DNA of 64,000 nt from Sporomusaceae bacterium (GCA_031460455.1 JAVKTQ010000007.1:1-64000), one strand, 5' to 3'; numbered from the stretch's first letter, positions 1 to 9,121 are shown. Numbers and translations: made by a program. The notes: generated by a model from the sequence alone, not told the origin.

Positions 1-1019
1 GCGTCGGCGGTCAAAAAGACGATCGTCTTGGGGTGGCCGCCCACGCCGGGGATGACCGCTCCCGGTATATAGTCGACCGGATAGGCGACGCGGGTGTTCT
101 CGGTGATCGCCTCGCTGTCGTAGTCCACTTCGCGGGTGGCCTCGTCGATAACGACATTCTCCAGCACCGCCCCGAAGCGGATGGCCTCCCAGATCTGCGG
201 CTCGGTCTCGTATTTGAGCTTGATGCACTTGGCGTAGCAGCCGCCTTCGATGTTAAATATGCCGCTATCCGACCAGCAGTGCTCGTCGTCGCCGACCAGT
301 TTCCGGCCGGGGTCGGCCGACAGCGTCGTCTTGCCGGTGCCGCTCAGGCCGAAGAACAGCGCCGCGTCGCCCTTGGCGCCGATGTTGGCCGAGCAGTGCA
401 TCGATAATATGCCCTTTAAGGGCATGACGTAGTTCATGCAGGTGAAGACCGACTTCTTCATCTCCCCGGCGTAGTGGCTGCCGCCGATGAGGACAAGGCG
501 GGCGGCGAAGTCGAGGATAATGAACGCTTCGGAGTTGGTGCCGTCGCGGGCGGGGTCGGCCTTGAAGCCCGGCAGGCAGATGACGGTGAAGTCCGGCCTG
601 GGGTCAACGGGCGGCGCGTCGGGCCGCACGAACAGCTGGTGGACGAAGAGGTTCTGCCAGGCGAATTCGTTGATGAAGCGCACAGCCAGCCGCTCTTGCC
701 CCGAGCCGGCGAAGCCGTCGAAAACGTAAAGATTGCGGCCTGCGGCGTAGGCCAGCATCCGCTCGTAAAGGCTGGCGAACTTTTCGGGCGCGAAGGACTT
801 GTTGTTGCTCCAGTCGATGGCGGCGTGAACCGTCGGCGAATCGACGACGAACTTGTCGTTGGGCGAGCGGCCGGTGTACTTGCCGGTGGTGACGCGCAGG
901 GCGCCGCTGGCGGTCAGCATGCCTTCGCCGGCGCGCACGGCGTGCTCCGCCAGCACGGGCACCGGCAGATTGTAGTGGGCCCTGGCGGCCTTCTCTAGCA
1001 TCTTCTGGGCGTAATCCAT
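1..1019 (-). CDS. pckA: Phosphoenolpyruvate carboxykinase (ATP), C-terminus cut by window edge
   Basis: Interconverts oxaloacetate plus ATP with PEP, CO2 and ADP in the cytoplasm, linking the C4 acid pool to gluconeogenesis. The 339 residues present start at an ATG and read [17 protein letters not shown]. They include the substrate segment TGRSPNDKF, the P-loop [13 protein letters not shown] and, just after it, the metal-binding run GDDEHCW (a Cys where many family members have Gly), then [14 protein letters not shown]. The family is usually about 520-540 residues, so roughly 190 lie outside the window. It starts 27 bases after the thrC stop on the same strand, so it may be the last gene of a DUF362-ybaK-thrC-pckA transcript, although it could have its own promoter inside thrC. 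Confidence 0.95.
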   Translation of the reverse strand, partial: MDYAQKMLEKAARAHYNLPVPVLAEHAVRAGEGMLTASGALRVTTGKYTGRSPNDKFVVDSPTVHAAIDWSNNKSFAPEKFASLYERMLAYAAGRNLYVFDGFAGSGQERLAVRFINEFAWQNLFVHQLFVRPDAPPVDPRPDFTVICLPGFKADPARDGTNSEAFIILDFAARLVLIGGSHYAGEMKKSVFTCMNYVMPLKGILSMHCSANIGAKGDAALFFGLSGTGKTTLSADPGRKLVGDDEHCWSDSGIFNIEGGCYAKCIKLKYETEPQIWEAIRFGAVLENVVIDEATREVDYDSEAITENTRVAYPVDYIPGAVIPGVGGHPKTIVFLTAD

Positions 1020-1046
1020 TCTGTCTCCCCTATCCTTAATTCTTTT

Positions 1047-2549
1047 CTATTCCCTGGCCAAAGCCTCGTCGACCATTGTCTTCATCTCGTCCGGATCGCA
1101 GACAGCTTTATGCCTTACGGCTTTATGCTCAAGCCCGGCCAGCGAGGGAGGCATCGGACTGGCGGTCAACCGGGAGAGCTCACGGGCGGCCGCGAAGGCC
1201 GATTTGCCAATCAGCGCTTCCGGCCCGGCAAGGGCTGCCAGAACGCTGTCGTTGAATTTAAAAGGACTGGCGGTGGAAACGACGACGGCGGGAACTACGT
1301 CGCCCGTTGCCTCGCGGTAAGCCTTCAAAACGCGGGTCGCCACCGCGGTGTGGGGATCTACCAGATAGCGGTGCCGGTCGTATACAGCCCTGATTTCGTC
1401 GGTCGTGCCCCGGTCGCCGGCCCAATCCGACCAGAAGGTATCCTGGATTGACGCCAGCGGCTGTCCCTCCACACGGTAGACGCCGTCCTGATTAAGCTGT
1501 TCCATCCATGCCGCCACCTGGGCGGAGTCGCCGCCGGTGACGTGATACAGGAGCCTTTCCAGGTTACTGGAGATAAGGATATCCATGGAGGGGGACAGAG
1601 TTTTGTGGAAACTGCGCCGGCGGTCATAGACCCCGGTGCGGAGGAAATCGGTTAGCACATTATTGGCGTTGGCCGCGCAGACCAGCCTGTTGACCGGCAG
1701 CCCCATAAGTTTGGCGTAATAGCCGGCAAGGATGTTGCCAAAATTGCCAGTGGGCACAACAAAGTTGACCGGCTGTCCGGCGGAGATAGTTCCACCCTTG
1801 AGCAGATCGGCGTAAGCGCTGAAATAGTAGACTATCTGCGGCAGCAGGCGCCCCCAGTTGATCGAATTGGCGGAAGAAAGTTTGAAGCCGCGGGCTGCGA
1901 GTTGCTCGCCGGCCACGCGGTCGCCGAAAATTCGCTTGACGCCGGACTGGGTATCGTCGAAATTGCCGCGCACCGCCACTACAGCGACATTGCCGCCTTC
2001 CTGGGTGACCATCTGAAGGCGTTGCATCTCGCTGACCCCTTCGTGGGGAAAGAAGACGATGATGCGGGTCCGCTCCACATCGCGGAAACCTTCGAGAGCG
2101 GCCTTGCCGGTATCGCCCGAGGTGGCCACAAGGATGACGATCTCGGCCGTTTCCCCGGTCTTGGCCAGCGCGCGCACCAGCAGCTGGGGCAGTATCTGCA
2201 GCGCCATGTCTTTGAAAGCGCTGGTCGGTCCGTGCCACAGCTCAAGCATATGGGTATCGCCGTCCAGCGAGACGACCGGGGCAACCGCGGGGTGGTCGAA
2301 CTTGGCCGCGCCGTACGCGGCGTCAACGCAGGCGGCTATCTCCTCCTGCGAGAAGTCGGCGAGAAAAAGCTCGAGAATGCTTACGGCGCGTTGCCGGTAG
2401 CTGAGCGGCAGGAGAGCGTCGAGGAAATTCCGATCGATCACCGGCACCGCCTCGGGAACGAACAGGCCGCCATCGGGAGCGATGCCGGTCTTGATCGCCG
2501 CCGCCGCCGTCAACTTCTCCCGGCCGCCGCGGGTACTATGATATAGCAT
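1047..2549 (-). CDS. thrC: Threonine synthase
   Basis: PLP enzyme that converts O-phosphohomoserine to threonine, last step of threonine synthesis. About 500 residues, as usual for the long (fungal/Gram-negative type) ThrC class. It begins MLYHSTRGG, typical of the N-terminal motif Y.STRG; the PLP lysine lies in SAFKDMALQ, and ATSGDTGKAAL and VVPTGNFGNILAGY are the phosphate and cofactor loops. I chose the ATG preceded by GAGGTG rather than an upstream in-frame TTG, which lies within that ribosome-binding site. It follows the YbaK-like gene by 43 bases on the same strand and precedes pckA. No T-box or leader is seen directly in front of it. Confidence 0.96.
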   Translation of the reverse strand: MLYHSTRGGREKLTAAAAIKTGIAPDGGLFVPEAVPVIDRNFLDALLPLSYRQRAVSILELFLADFSQEEIAACVDAAYGAAKFDHPAVAPVVSLDGDTHMLELWHGPTSAFKDMALQILPQLLVRALAKTGETAEIVILVATSGDTGKAALEGFRDVERTRIIVFFPHEGVSEMQRLQMVTQEGGNVAVVAVRGNFDDTQSGVKRIFGDRVAGEQLAARGFKLSSANSINWGRLLPQIVYYFSAYADLLKGGTISAGQPVNFVVPTGNFGNILAGYYAKLMGLPVNRLVCAANANNVLTDFLRTGVYDRRRSFHKTLSPSMDILISSNLERLLYHVTGGDSAQVAAWMEQLNQDGVYRVEGQPLASIQDTFWSDWAGDRGTTDEIRAVYDRHRYLVDPHTAVATRVLKAYREATGDVVPAVVVSTASPFKFNDSVLAALAGPEALIGKSAFAAARELSRLTASPMPPSLAGLEHKAVRHKAVCDPDEMKTMVDEALARE

Positions 2550-2592
2550 ATCACACCTCAATTTCCGGGGAAGGTTGCCCTGATTCCCCCTG

Positions 2593-3069
2593 TCATGTTT
2601 TCGTCCTGGCGATCGCGCCTGTTTTGCCGCCCACCGCCGCCAGGACGTCGTCCGGCGTCAACACCATCTGGCAGCCGCGCACACCGGCGCTAACCGATAT
2701 CTCCGGCCAGACGAGGATAGTTTCGTCGAAATAGGTGGGATACCGCTTTTTGGTGCCGACGGGGGAAACACCGCCGCGGATGTAGCCGGTCAGGCTCTGA
2801 ACCTCTTTAAGCGGCACCATGTCAACCTTCTTGTTGCCGCTGACCGTGGCCAGGGCCTTAAGGTCAAGCTCGAACGAACCGGGAATGCAGGCCAGTATGA
2901 CGCCCGTTTTGTCACCTTTGGCGACAAGCGTCTTAAAAACCTGCTCGGACGGCATGCCGACCTTAGCGGCGACGCTCTCGGCGCTGAGGTCGTTTTCGTC
3001 CACCGGATATTCTATGAGCCGATAGGTTAATTTGAGCCCGTCGAGAATTCGGGCGGCGTTGGTTTTCAC
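2593..3069 (-). CDS. ybaK: YbaK/EbsC-type aminoacyl-tRNA deacylase (Cys-tRNA(Pro) editing)
   Basis: Small single-domain (158 residues) trans-editing protein of the YbaK/ProX fold, which in characterised members hydrolyses Cys-tRNA(Pro). The family pattern is visible: N-terminal TNAARIL and Y.V.E, then [21 protein letters not shown] with the conserved active-site Lys, ELDLKALA, and near the end [17 protein letters not shown] and the SAGVRG strand. The length matches YbaK exactly. It ends 43 bases before thrC and starts 10 bases after the DUF362 gene, so it is probably co-transcribed with them. Substrate preference (Cys-tRNA(Pro) or another mischarged tRNA) cannot be read from the sequence. Confidence 0.92.
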   Translation of the reverse strand: MKTNAARILDGLKLTYRLIEYPVDENDLSAESVAAKVGMPSEQVFKTLVAKGDKTGVILACIPGSFELDLKALATVSGNKKVDMVPLKEVQSLTGYIRGGVSPVGTKKRYPTYFDETILVWPEISVSAGVRGCQMVLTPDDVLAAVGGKTGAIARTKT

Positions 3070-3079
3070 GCTGATTACC

Positions 3080-4153
3080 TCATTTTACCTCGATCAACTC
3101 GTATTCGAGGGAGCCCATGCCGACCTTGGCGGCGTGCTCGATCTGGATCATGGCATCATGCTTGGCGTAAGCCAACTGGGCCAGCGACTGACCGTGGGCC
3201 TTGGCGGTGAGATCGAGGGTTGCTTTGTCGATGGCTACCGGGTCGTCGGAAGCGAGGATGCCGATGTCTGGTATGAGCTTGCGTTGGTCGACGTTGAAAC
3301 AGTCGCAGTCTTTGGTCATGTCGATCATGACATTAAAGAAAAAGCACTTGCCCTTCTTGCCGACGATTGCCCCATAGGCGTGCTCGGCCATGCTGCGCTG
3401 CATGTAGCCCGATTCCGCCCCCCAGTCGTAGCTGACGGCGTCGAAACGGCACATAGCCAGGCATTCGCCGCAACCGATGCATTTCTCCGTCATTATATAC
3501 GCTTTGCCGTCCTTCTCGACGATAGCATCGCGCGGGCACCACTTGATGCACTTCCCGCAGAAGCGGCACTTGTCGGTGAGCACTTCGGGCAGCATCGCCG
3601 AATGCTGGCGCATTTTGCCCATGCGGCTGGCCAACCCCATGCCGAGGTTCTTGAGGCAAGCGCCCAATCCGGCAGCAGGATGCCCGGTGGGATGAGCCAC
3701 GGCGATGAGTGTATCCGCGCTCATTATTTCGCGCGCGACTTTGACGCTTTTATGCAATTCGCCGTCGATCGCCACCTCGTACTCGGTGTTGCCGGTGAGA
3801 CCGTCGGCCATTATGAACGGGGCGCCGACGCTGTCGATGCCGAAACCGTGGCGGTGGGCGTGAAGAATGTGCTTTACGGCGTTCTCCCGTTCGCCTTTGT
3901 AGAGGGTGGACGTCTCGGTGAGGAAGGGGACGCCGCCTTTGTCCTTGACCCTGTCAACCAGCAGCTTGATAAGTTCGGGCTTTATGTGGGTGGTGTTCTT
4001 CTTTTCGCCGACATGAAGCTTCACGGCTACGAAATCCTTGGCGGCGATTACGGCCTCGGCGCCGGACGCCGTATAGATCCTGTCCATCGCCACCGCCTGC
4101 TCGCTGATCGGCAGGCCGTCGGACACGGGAAGAAAGTACACTTTAGCGGTCAA
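3080..4153 (-). CDS. DUF362 domain protein with two [4Fe-4S] ferredoxin motifs
   Basis: Member of the DUF362 family, found widely in anaerobes and without an assigned reaction. The N-terminal 190 residues form the DUF362 region (VAVKLHVGEKKNTTHIKP, later AHPTGHPAAGLGACLKNLGMG). A bacterial-type dicluster ferredoxin insert follows at about residues 196-235, with CRFCGKCIKWCP and CIGCGECLAMC, then the C-terminal DUF362 segment with DIGILASDDPVAIDKA. Start: a TTG six bases after GAGGTG gives MTAKVYFLP; an upstream GTG sits inside the ribosome-binding site and is less likely. It has its own strong promoter upstream. No signal peptide, so cytoplasmic. An electron-transfer or reductase role is plausible but inferred only from the clusters. 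Confidence 0.9.
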   Translation of the reverse strand: MTAKVYFLPVSDGLPISEQAVAMDRIYTASGAEAVIAAKDFVAVKLHVGEKKNTTHIKPELIKLLVDRVKDKGGVPFLTETSTLYKGERENAVKHILHAHRHGFGIDSVGAPFIMADGLTGNTEYEVAIDGELHKSVKVAREIMSADTLIAVAHPTGHPAAGLGACLKNLGMGLASRMGKMRQHSAMLPEVLTDKCRFCGKCIKWCPRDAIVEKDGKAYIMTEKCIGCGECLAMCRFDAVSYDWGAESGYMQRSMAEHAYGAIVGKKGKCFFFNVMIDMTKDCDCFNVDQRKLIPDIGILASDDPVAIDKATLDLTAKAHGQSLAQLAYAKHDAMIQIEHAAKVGMGSLEYELIEVK

Positions 4154-4191
4154 TGGGAACACCTCGCGTTTATTTTCTATTTTTTCTCAAA

Positions 4192-4220
4192 ATCATATAT
4201 ACTCTTCCTGCGTTTGTCAA
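4192..4220 (-). promoter_or_regulatory. Sigma-A type promoter for DUF362 gene
   Basis: On the minus strand a perfect TTGACA (-35) is followed after 17 bases by TATGAT (-10), about 35 bases before the DUF362 start. It is the closest match to consensus in the window and likely drives DUF362, ybaK and perhaps thrC and pckA. Confidence 0.8.
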
Positions 4221-4246
4221 GGCGGGTAATCGACTGCACGCGCGAA

Positions 4247-4270
4247 GCCGCGGGCACCTGCGCCCGCGGC
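4247..4270 (-). terminator. G+C-rich hairpin between TM1266-like and DUF362 genes
   Basis: A perfect inverted repeat GCCGCGGGC / GCCCGCGGC with a six-base loop lies just after the small gene and before the DUF362 promoter. There is no U-run on either side, so it is a candidate weak or factor-assisted terminator, not a classical one. Confidence 0.45.
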
Positions 4271-4291
4271 CTCCCGGCAGCTAAGGTTCCT

Positions 4292-4552
4292 TTAGAAATC
4301 CAGGCTCATTGTCTTAACCTTGACGTTGGGGATGGCGTTGAGCTTTTTCTCCATGTCTTTGACAGGGATGTTCTCACCGCAAAGCTGGAGAAGGATGAGG
4401 CCGGTGTTGGTGCATTGGTCGATTGCGGCATCATGCAGTCCGAGCCTTACCCTGATGAAGCAGCCAAATTCGGTGAGAATGTCCTGAACCTTCGGGGCGG
4501 TCTCGACGCGGTTCTCTTGGAGAATTGCCACGATCGTCGAGCAGTTGGTCAT
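4292..4552 (-). CDS. TM1266-like (putative iron-only hydrogenase system regulator) small ACT-like protein
   Basis: An 86-residue protein with the pattern of the TM1266/ACT-like family often annotated as iron-only hydrogenase system regulator: an N-terminal strand STIVAILQEN, a helix VQDILTEFGCFIRVRLGLHD, then GLILLQLCGE and a final helix-strand MEKKLNAIPNVKVKTMSLDF. The length fits the family. The ATG was chosen because GAGGTG lies six bases in front; an in-frame GTG falls in that site. No hydrogenase genes lie in the window, so the family label should not be taken as function here. It stands alone between two divergent control regions. Confidence 0.7.
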   Translation of the reverse strand: MTNCSTIVAILQENRVETAPKVQDILTEFGCFIRVRLGLHDAAIDQCTNTGLILLQLCGENIPVKDMEKKLNAIPNVKVKTMSLDF

Positions 4553-4772
4553 TGGCGTCACCTCACATTTATTTTTTCTGGCGCATTACCTAATATTTCT
4601 TATTATCTTCTTTTCCATGCGCAATAATCCCTGCCGGGGACAATGACAAACCGCTAAATGAAAATAGTCATTTTCGCGAAAAAAGTATTCTTTCCCCGAA
4701 ATTGATAAAGGAAAAACCGCTCAACCGTCGTACTTACCATAAATAGGAATTACTTCTGAGGAGACTGTGTGA

Positions 4773-5837
4773 ATGACACAAAGGGAAGCCCTGCGTAGAA
4801 CGGTGCAGCTCCATGTCAATCAACTCGTACCGGGAATGGAACTAGCCCATGACCTCCTCTCAGGAGACGGCGCTGTTCTGATCGGCGCCGGAACTATCGT
4901 CAGCAGCCATACCATCAACAAGTTGAAAAACTGGCAAATCGCCGTTGCCAATATCGTCAGCGAAGTACCCGTCAACCCCATCCTCAGTCGAGAGGTCGAG
5001 CAGTTTGTCAACAGCTACAACAAGTCGGTCAGTGTCGTTCAGAGTGCGTTTTCCGACCTGAGGGCCAGCCAGGAAATGCCCCTGGAAGCCTTCACGGCCA
5101 CCGCCGACGAATTGGCCGCAGGCGTTCAGGCGGCCGGCAACGTCGTCGACCGGCTTTACGACCTGCCGCCCTGCGACGACGCCACTTTCCAGCACAGTGT
5201 CAACGTCGGCGTCATCGCCGCTCTCATCGCTACCTGGATGAACTACCCGCCGGAAGTGGTCAACGCCGTTTCCCTAGCCGGCCTACTCCACGATGTCGGC
5301 AAATCCCAGCTCCCGCAATCCCTTCTCCACCGCACCAACCTGCTGCCTCCCAACGACTACGCCCACTACAAGCAGCATGTCCGCTACGGCTTCGAGCTTG
5401 TCAAGGGCCTTGATCTCGCCGCCAGCGTTAAAGCCGCCATCGCCCAGCACCACGAGCGTAACGACCGTAGCGGCTACCCGCTGAGCCTGCCGGGGGAAAA
5501 GATCCACCCCTACGCCAAAATCGTCGCCGTCGCCGACATCTACGATGAAGCCCTGACGATAAACCGCAACCCGTGCGCCGTTTACAGCCCCTATTCGGGT
5601 CTGGAGACAGTCAACGACGCCAAGCACCAGGCCGACCCGGAAATATGCTTGTTGTTCTCCGGGCGGATGCTCAACTTCCTGTGCGGCAATATCGTCGCCC
5701 TAAACGACGGCCGCGAAGCCCGGGTGGTCTACCTTAACCCGGTGTCGCCTTCCCGCTCGATCGTTCAGCTCACGAGCGGCGCGGTCCTGGATCTGGCCGA
5801 CGACCCCGAGCTCCGCATCCATCACGTAATCCGCTAA
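4773..5837 (+). CDS. HD-GYP domain protein (putative c-di-GMP phosphodiesterase)
   Basis: 354-residue cytoplasmic HD-GYP protein. HD-GYP domains hydrolyse c-di-GMP. Residues 1-100 form a small N-terminal domain (QLVPGMELAHDLL, a common lead-in of this class). The HD domain follows, with FQHSVNVG (about 140), LLHDVGK (HD at 173-174) and HHERNDRSGYP (GYP at 234-236). The usual segment HHE..DG.GYP is here N-D-R-S before GYP, a small deviation but metal ligands appear kept. About 100 extra residues follow, with a C-terminal beta-rich tail. ATG start after GAGGAG. The stop codon is directly next to the aroF stop on the other strand, with no base between. A diguanylate cyclase is also encoded in this window (30.0 kb). 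Confidence 0.88.
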   Translation: MTQREALRRTVQLHVNQLVPGMELAHDLLSGDGAVLIGAGTIVSSHTINKLKNWQIAVANIVSEVPVNPILSREVEQFVNSYNKSVSVVQSAFSDLRASQEMPLEAFTATADELAAGVQAAGNVVDRLYDLPPCDDATFQHSVNVGVIAALIATWMNYPPEVVNAVSLAGLLHDVGKSQLPQSLLHRTNLLPPNDYAHYKQHVRYGFELVKGLDLAASVKAAIAQHHERNDRSGYPLSLPGEKIHPYAKIVAVADIYDEALTINRNPCAVYSPYSGLETVNDAKHQADPEICLLFSGRMLNFLCGNIVALNDGREARVVYLNPVSPSRSIVQLTSGAVLDLADDPELRIHHVIR

Positions 5838-6851
5838 CTACACCGCCGGGCGGAGAAAGGCGGCCAACGAAAACACCGCCGCCATCAGTTCTCGGTACTG
5901 ATTGGGATCGAGGGACTGGGGCCCGTCGGAAAGAGCCTCAGCCGGGTTGGGGTGCATTTCGACCATCAGACCGTCGGCGCCCGCGGCCACAGCGGCCAGC
6001 GCCATCGGCCCGACAAGCTCGCGGCGGCCGGTGCCGTGGCTTGGATCGACGACGACCGGCAGGTGGCTGAGCTTTTTTGCCGCCACGACCGCGCTTAAGT
6101 CCAGGGTATTGCGGGTGTATTCCTCGAATGTGCGGATGCCCCGTTCGCAGAGCATGACCCGGAAGTTGCCCTCGCTGAGGATATATTCGGCGGCGTGCAG
6201 CCACTCGCTGATTGTAGCCGCGATCCCCCGTTTGAGAAGCACCGGCTTGCCCGCCTGGCCGACCGCCTGCAGCAGCTTGAAGTTCTGCATGTTGCGGGCG
6301 CCGACCTGAAGTACATCGGCATATTCCGCCACCATCGCAACCGAGGTCACGTCTACGACCTCGGTTACTATTTTCAGGCCGGTAGCGTCGCGGGCCTCTG
6401 CTAAATACTCAAGGCCCTGGCGCTCCAGGCCCTGGAACGAATACGGCGAAGTACGCGGTTTAAAAGCACCGCCCCGCAGGAACTGCGCACCGCCCTCTCT
6501 GGCGATTTCGGCTGCCTCGAGAAGCTGCGTGCGGCTTTCCACGGCGCACGGCCCGGCCATGACGACCAGCTTCCCGCCGCCGATCTCAACTCCACCGACG
6601 TCGATAACCGATGCCTCGGGACGGAACTGCCGACTGGCCAATTTATAGCTGTCGGTGACCGGCAGCACCTTTTCCACGCCCGGAAAAGCTTCCACCGGCA
6701 GGGTAACGATCAGCCGCTTGTCGCCGACGATGCCGATCAGCGTCCTGTCCTGTCCGCGCGACAGGCAGGTCGATAGGCCGGCTGCCTCGACGCGGCCGAC
6801 GACGTGGCTGATGTGGCTGTCGGTAGCATCATGTTTCATTACGATTACCAT
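5838..6851 (-). CDS. aroF: 3-deoxy-7-phosphoheptulonate synthase (DAHP synthase, AroF/AroA type I-beta)
   Basis: Condenses PEP and erythrose-4-phosphate, the first step of the shikimate pathway. At 337 residues it has the N-terminal ferredoxin-like regulatory domain ([17 protein letters not shown], about residues 1-70) and the TIM-barrel catalytic domain with [42 protein letters not shown] and DPSHGTGRR. The start ATG has GAGGAGG seven bases ahead; the frame stays open upstream into pheA but those codons are not protein. It lies 11 bases after pheA, so both are under the Phe T-box. The Thermotoga-type N-terminal domain is known to give feedback inhibition by Tyr or Phe. Confidence 0.96.
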   Translation of the reverse strand: MVIVMKHDATDSHISHVVGRVEAAGLSTCLSRGQDRTLIGIVGDKRLIVTLPVEAFPGVEKVLPVTDSYKLASRQFRPEASVIDVGGVEIGGGKLVVMAGPCAVESRTQLLEAAEIAREGGAQFLRGGAFKPRTSPYSFQGLERQGLEYLAEARDATGLKIVTEVVDVTSVAMVAEYADVLQVGARNMQNFKLLQAVGQAGKPVLLKRGIAATISEWLHAAEYILSEGNFRVMLCERGIRTFEEYTRNTLDLSAVVAAKKLSHLPVVVDPSHGTGRRELVGPMALAAVAAGADGLMVEMHPNPAEALSDGPQSLDPNQYRELMAAVFSLAAFLRPAV

Positions 6852-6862
6852 GGTGAACCTCC

Positions 6863-7735
6863 TCAGTCGTCCTGATATTTGACCATATACACGGGATATG
6901 AGCCGAGGCTCTTGAACCATAGGCTTTTCTTGCAGACGGCCTCTACCGCTTCACGGACATTGTCGTCCTCCAGGCTGCCTTCGGCATCCAGGAAGAAGAT
7001 ATACTGCCCCAGGCCGGTGCGCGCGGGCCGGGACTCGATCTTCGTCAAATTGACCTGGCGGCAGGCGAATTCGCCGAGAATATCATGCAAACTGCCTGGC
7101 TTCTCGCCGTTGATCTGGCAAATGAGCGAGGTTTTGCAACCCGGCCCGCCCGCTGTCGCCGCATCGCAGGCGAGAACGATAAAGCGCGTGCTGTTGTGCG
7201 GATTATCCTGGATTTCCGTAGCCGTCACCGCGAGACTATAAAGCCGGGCGGCCCGCAGGCTGCCGATCGCGGCCGTATTCTTGGCGCCGCCTGCCACCTG
7301 ATAGGCTGCGGCCGCGGTGCTCTCCACAGCGACCAGTTCGGCGCCGGGGTAATGCTCGCGCAGGTAGTTGCGGCATTGGGCGAGAGCCTGGGGGTGGGAG
7401 AGGATAACGTTGATGTGCTTTGTATCGTCCCGCGTCAGCAGATTGTGGCGGATGGGCAGTATCATCTCCTTGACGATGCGGAGATCCACTTCGTGGGCCA
7501 GTGTGTCGAGGGTGATATTCACTGAGCCGTCGAGGGAGTTTTCCACCGGGACGATACCCTCCGCCGCCTCGCCGTCGGCCACCGCCCGGATCACGGCGTC
7601 AATGCTCGCGTACGGTGTAAAGTATCCCTCGACCCCCCGGTAAAAGCTGAGCGCGATTTCCTCGCTGAAGGTGCCGCGGGGTCCGAGGTAAGCTACTTTG
7701 GGCTCGGCAGCCGGTTGCGGTCTGGTTGTTGTCAC
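6863..7735 (-). CDS. pheA: Prephenate dehydratase
   Basis: Turns prephenate into phenylpyruvate in phenylalanine synthesis. The 290-residue protein has the PDT domain ([39 protein letters not shown]) in residues 15-190 and a C-terminal ACT domain with [26 protein letters not shown], the ESRP motif of Phe-binding ACT domains, so feedback inhibition by Phe is expected from the family. The start is a GTG with GAGGAGGAG just upstream; the open frame continues into the T-box leader, where no protein-like sequence is seen. First gene of pheA-aroF. No chorismate mutase domain is fused. Confidence 0.96.
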   Translation of the reverse strand: MTTTRPQPAAEPKVAYLGPRGTFSEEIALSFYRGVEGYFTPYASIDAVIRAVADGEAAEGIVPVENSLDGSVNITLDTLAHEVDLRIVKEMILPIRHNLLTRDDTKHINVILSHPQALAQCRNYLREHYPGAELVAVESTAAAAYQVAGGAKNTAAIGSLRAARLYSLAVTATEIQDNPHNSTRFIVLACDAATAGGPGCKTSLICQINGEKPGSLHDILGEFACRQVNLTKIESRPARTGLGQYIFFLDAEGSLEDDNVREAVEAVCKKSLWFKSLGSYPVYMVKYQDD

Positions 7736-7782
7736 AGTGATCTCCTCCTCAAATATATATTGGTCCTTTATCCGGGAAAAAC

Positions 7783-8066
7783 AAAAAAGCCCTCGTCCGT
7801 AAAGGACGAGGGCTTCGCTCGCGGTACCACCTTTGTTACCCGCCAAACGGCGGGTCACCTCAAGGGTACGGGCCGAAACCGATACCCCCCTTCTTGTAAC
7901 GGCGAAGGTTCCCGGCATCCCCTACCACCCTTGCGGGCTTCAGTTTGCAACTCCCAGGAGAACTTCGGCATCTTACCCGTACCGGGCTCCCACCAACCCC
8001 GGCTCTCTGCGACAAGGCGTCATGCCTACTTTTCCTGTTCACGGTTTTTGTAATGTGCGGTTGTTG
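7783..8066 (-). promoter_or_regulatory. T-box leader, specifier UUC (Phe), controlling pheA-aroF
   Basis: Read on the minus strand, the RNA has the Stem I AGTA motif, then GAGAGCC and GGTGGGAGCC of the apical loop. The 3' side of the specifier loop reads GAA-G-TTC, so the codon in the usual place is UUC (7960-7962), matching phenylalanine genes downstream. The T-box bulge GGTGGTACCGC lies at 7821-7831. It is followed by an intrinsic terminator (7783-7815) with the perfect stem AGCCCTCGTCC / GGACGAGGGCT and a T-run. Known logic: uncharged tRNA-Phe stabilises the antiterminator. Specifier assignment is by offset from GAA and could be confirmed by folding. Confidence 0.93.
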
Positions 8067-8072
8067 AAAGTG

Positions 8073-8101
8073 ATTATAACATAGTCTACCGGAAGGTGCA
8101 A
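8073..8101 (-). promoter_or_regulatory. Promoter of the pheA T-box transcript
   Basis: On the minus strand TTGCAC (-35) and a perfect TATAAT (-10) are separated by 17 bases, placing transcription start about 7 bases further, near 8066, where the T-box leader begins. Confidence 0.85.
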
Positions 8102-8106
8102 GGAGA

Positions 8107-8721
8107 TTACTGCACGCCGAGGACAATCACCGGCCTCTTCCCAGGCTCCAACCAGGCGATAATCTCCAGGAGATCGGCCTCGGCCATAGCGACGCAGCCA
8201 CTCGTAGGTTCCCCGGGCCCACGCCACAGGTGGACGAAGATCGCGCTGCCCTTGCCCGGAATCACCGGCCGGGTGTTATACTCCACGACGATCCCGTGGC
8301 GGTAGAGGCCGTCCGTTCGTAGCATCGTCTCCCACGACGAGGCCTGTAGTCTGCCGCTAATCCAGGTGTTGTACTGCGGCGATGCGGGGTCGTCGACCCA
8401 ATAGTCCTTTACTGTAATCTGACGGTAAGGCATTGCGGTGTGAGCAGTGGCCGCGTAGCCAAAAACAAGGCTGAGGGGATAGACGCCTGTTGGCGTACCG
8501 CCGTCGCCTTCGATTTTATCGGCTGGTGGAATAAAGCCGCTCCGTCCGATGACTGCCGCCGCTTCGCAAACCGGCAGCCAGCAGCCGTTCCGGCGCTCCC
8601 AGGTGGTCAAGGTCACTTGGCAGCCACCGACCGCATCGAGGTAAACGGTCACAGCCTGCTCGATGCAGTTGTCGAGGTGGTCGAGGATGGCGGGTTGCTG
8701 TCTGAACTGGTCATGCATCAT
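8107..8721 (-). CDS. L,D-transpeptidase-type (YkuD) protein
   Basis: YkuD-fold protein of about 204 residues. The family catalytic motif H-x(n)-S-G-C appears as IFVHLWRGPGEPTSGCVAM near residues 170-187, with TPTGVYPL (the usual TP.G.Y substrate-strand motif) near 105. Family members form 3-3 cross-links in peptidoglycan or hydrolyse related bonds. No signal peptide or membrane anchor is visible, which is unusual for an enzyme acting on the wall; either it is exported another way, acts in the forespore/mother cell context, or the true start lies elsewhere. GTG and two ATG codons lie close together at the start; I chose the first ATG. It faces the pheA promoter region. Confidence 0.85.
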   Translation of the reverse strand: MMHDQFRQQPAILDHLDNCIEQAVTVYLDAVGGCQVTLTTWERRNGCWLPVCEAAAVIGRSGFIPPADKIEGDGGTPTGVYPLSLVFGYAATAHTAMPYRQITVKDYWVDDPASPQYNTWISGRLQASSWETMLRTDGLYRHGIVVEYNTRPVIPGKGSAIFVHLWRGPGEPTSGCVAMAEADLLEIIAWLEPGKRPVIVLGVQ

Positions 8722-8816
8722 CGTCACTCCATAGGCTCCGTGTAGGGAGTATATTTCCCCCTGGCAGATGGCTTTTCCTGCCTGTCTTGGCTTCGACGAA
8801 GCTAATAGCAGAGAAG

Positions 8817-8840
8817 AACCGGAACCTTGTGGTTCCGGTT
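8817..8840 (-). terminator. Hairpin after small-protein genes
   Basis: ACCGGAACC / GGTTCCGGT with a four-base loop, 15 bases beyond the stop of the 83-residue gene on the minus strand, followed by TTCTTCTCT. It is a plausible weak terminator. Confidence 0.5.
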
Positions 8841-8854
8841 CGTGGTCGCTTTAT

Positions 8855-9106
8855 TTAGTCTTCACCTACGGAAGTAACAGCACAAAGATTAATGGTGATA
8901 TTACCCAAATCAATTTCGTCTCCGCCGGGAAGATCCGCCTCGACGTCTGAACCGAGGGCCAATCTATCCTCCACGCGAACAAGCCGCCCCAGTTCGAACT
9001 GGAATCCCCCTACCGTTCTTATGTTTACGTCTTCCTCGCCTTCCAGGCGCTTCAAGATATGGATGAGGCGGCACGTGCTATCACGGGCAACCGGTTCGTC
9101 ACTCAC
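8855..9106 (-). CDS. Small acidic protein, member 1 of a local three-paralogue family
   Basis: 83 residues, not assigned to a known family. The core NIRTVGGFQFELGRLVRV ... ITINLCAVTSV matches the pattern of the two other small proteins nearby: strand, T-x-G/D-G-F-x-F, G-x-L/I, a hydrophilic middle, and a final I-x-x-C-x-V/I-x-S/A. That order of short strands, with G-F-x-F-x-G after strand 1, recalls an Sm-like/SH3-like barrel such as the DUF2642-type spore proteins, but this is an inference from pattern only. The start is GTG, eight bases after AAAGGAGGG. It follows the next paralogue by 15 bases, so the two form an operon. Confidence 0.65.
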   Translation of the reverse strand: MSDEPVARDSTCRLIHILKRLEGEEDVNIRTVGGFQFELGRLVRVEDRLALGSDVEADLPGGDEIDLGNITINLCAVTSVGED

Positions 9107-9121
9107 TTCTATTTCCCTCCT

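Noticed and set aside
3032-4627. 531-codon open frame on the plus strand opposite the DUF362 and TM1266-like genes
   Set aside because: It spans two genes, a promoter and a hairpin on the other strand; composition is that of an antisense frame.
6852-6920. Longer aroF with 23 extra codons
   Set aside because: These codons overlap the end of pheA and lie before a good ribosome-binding site.
7736-7918. Longer PheA with 61 extra residues
   Set aside because: The extra codons come from the T-box antiterminator and terminator.
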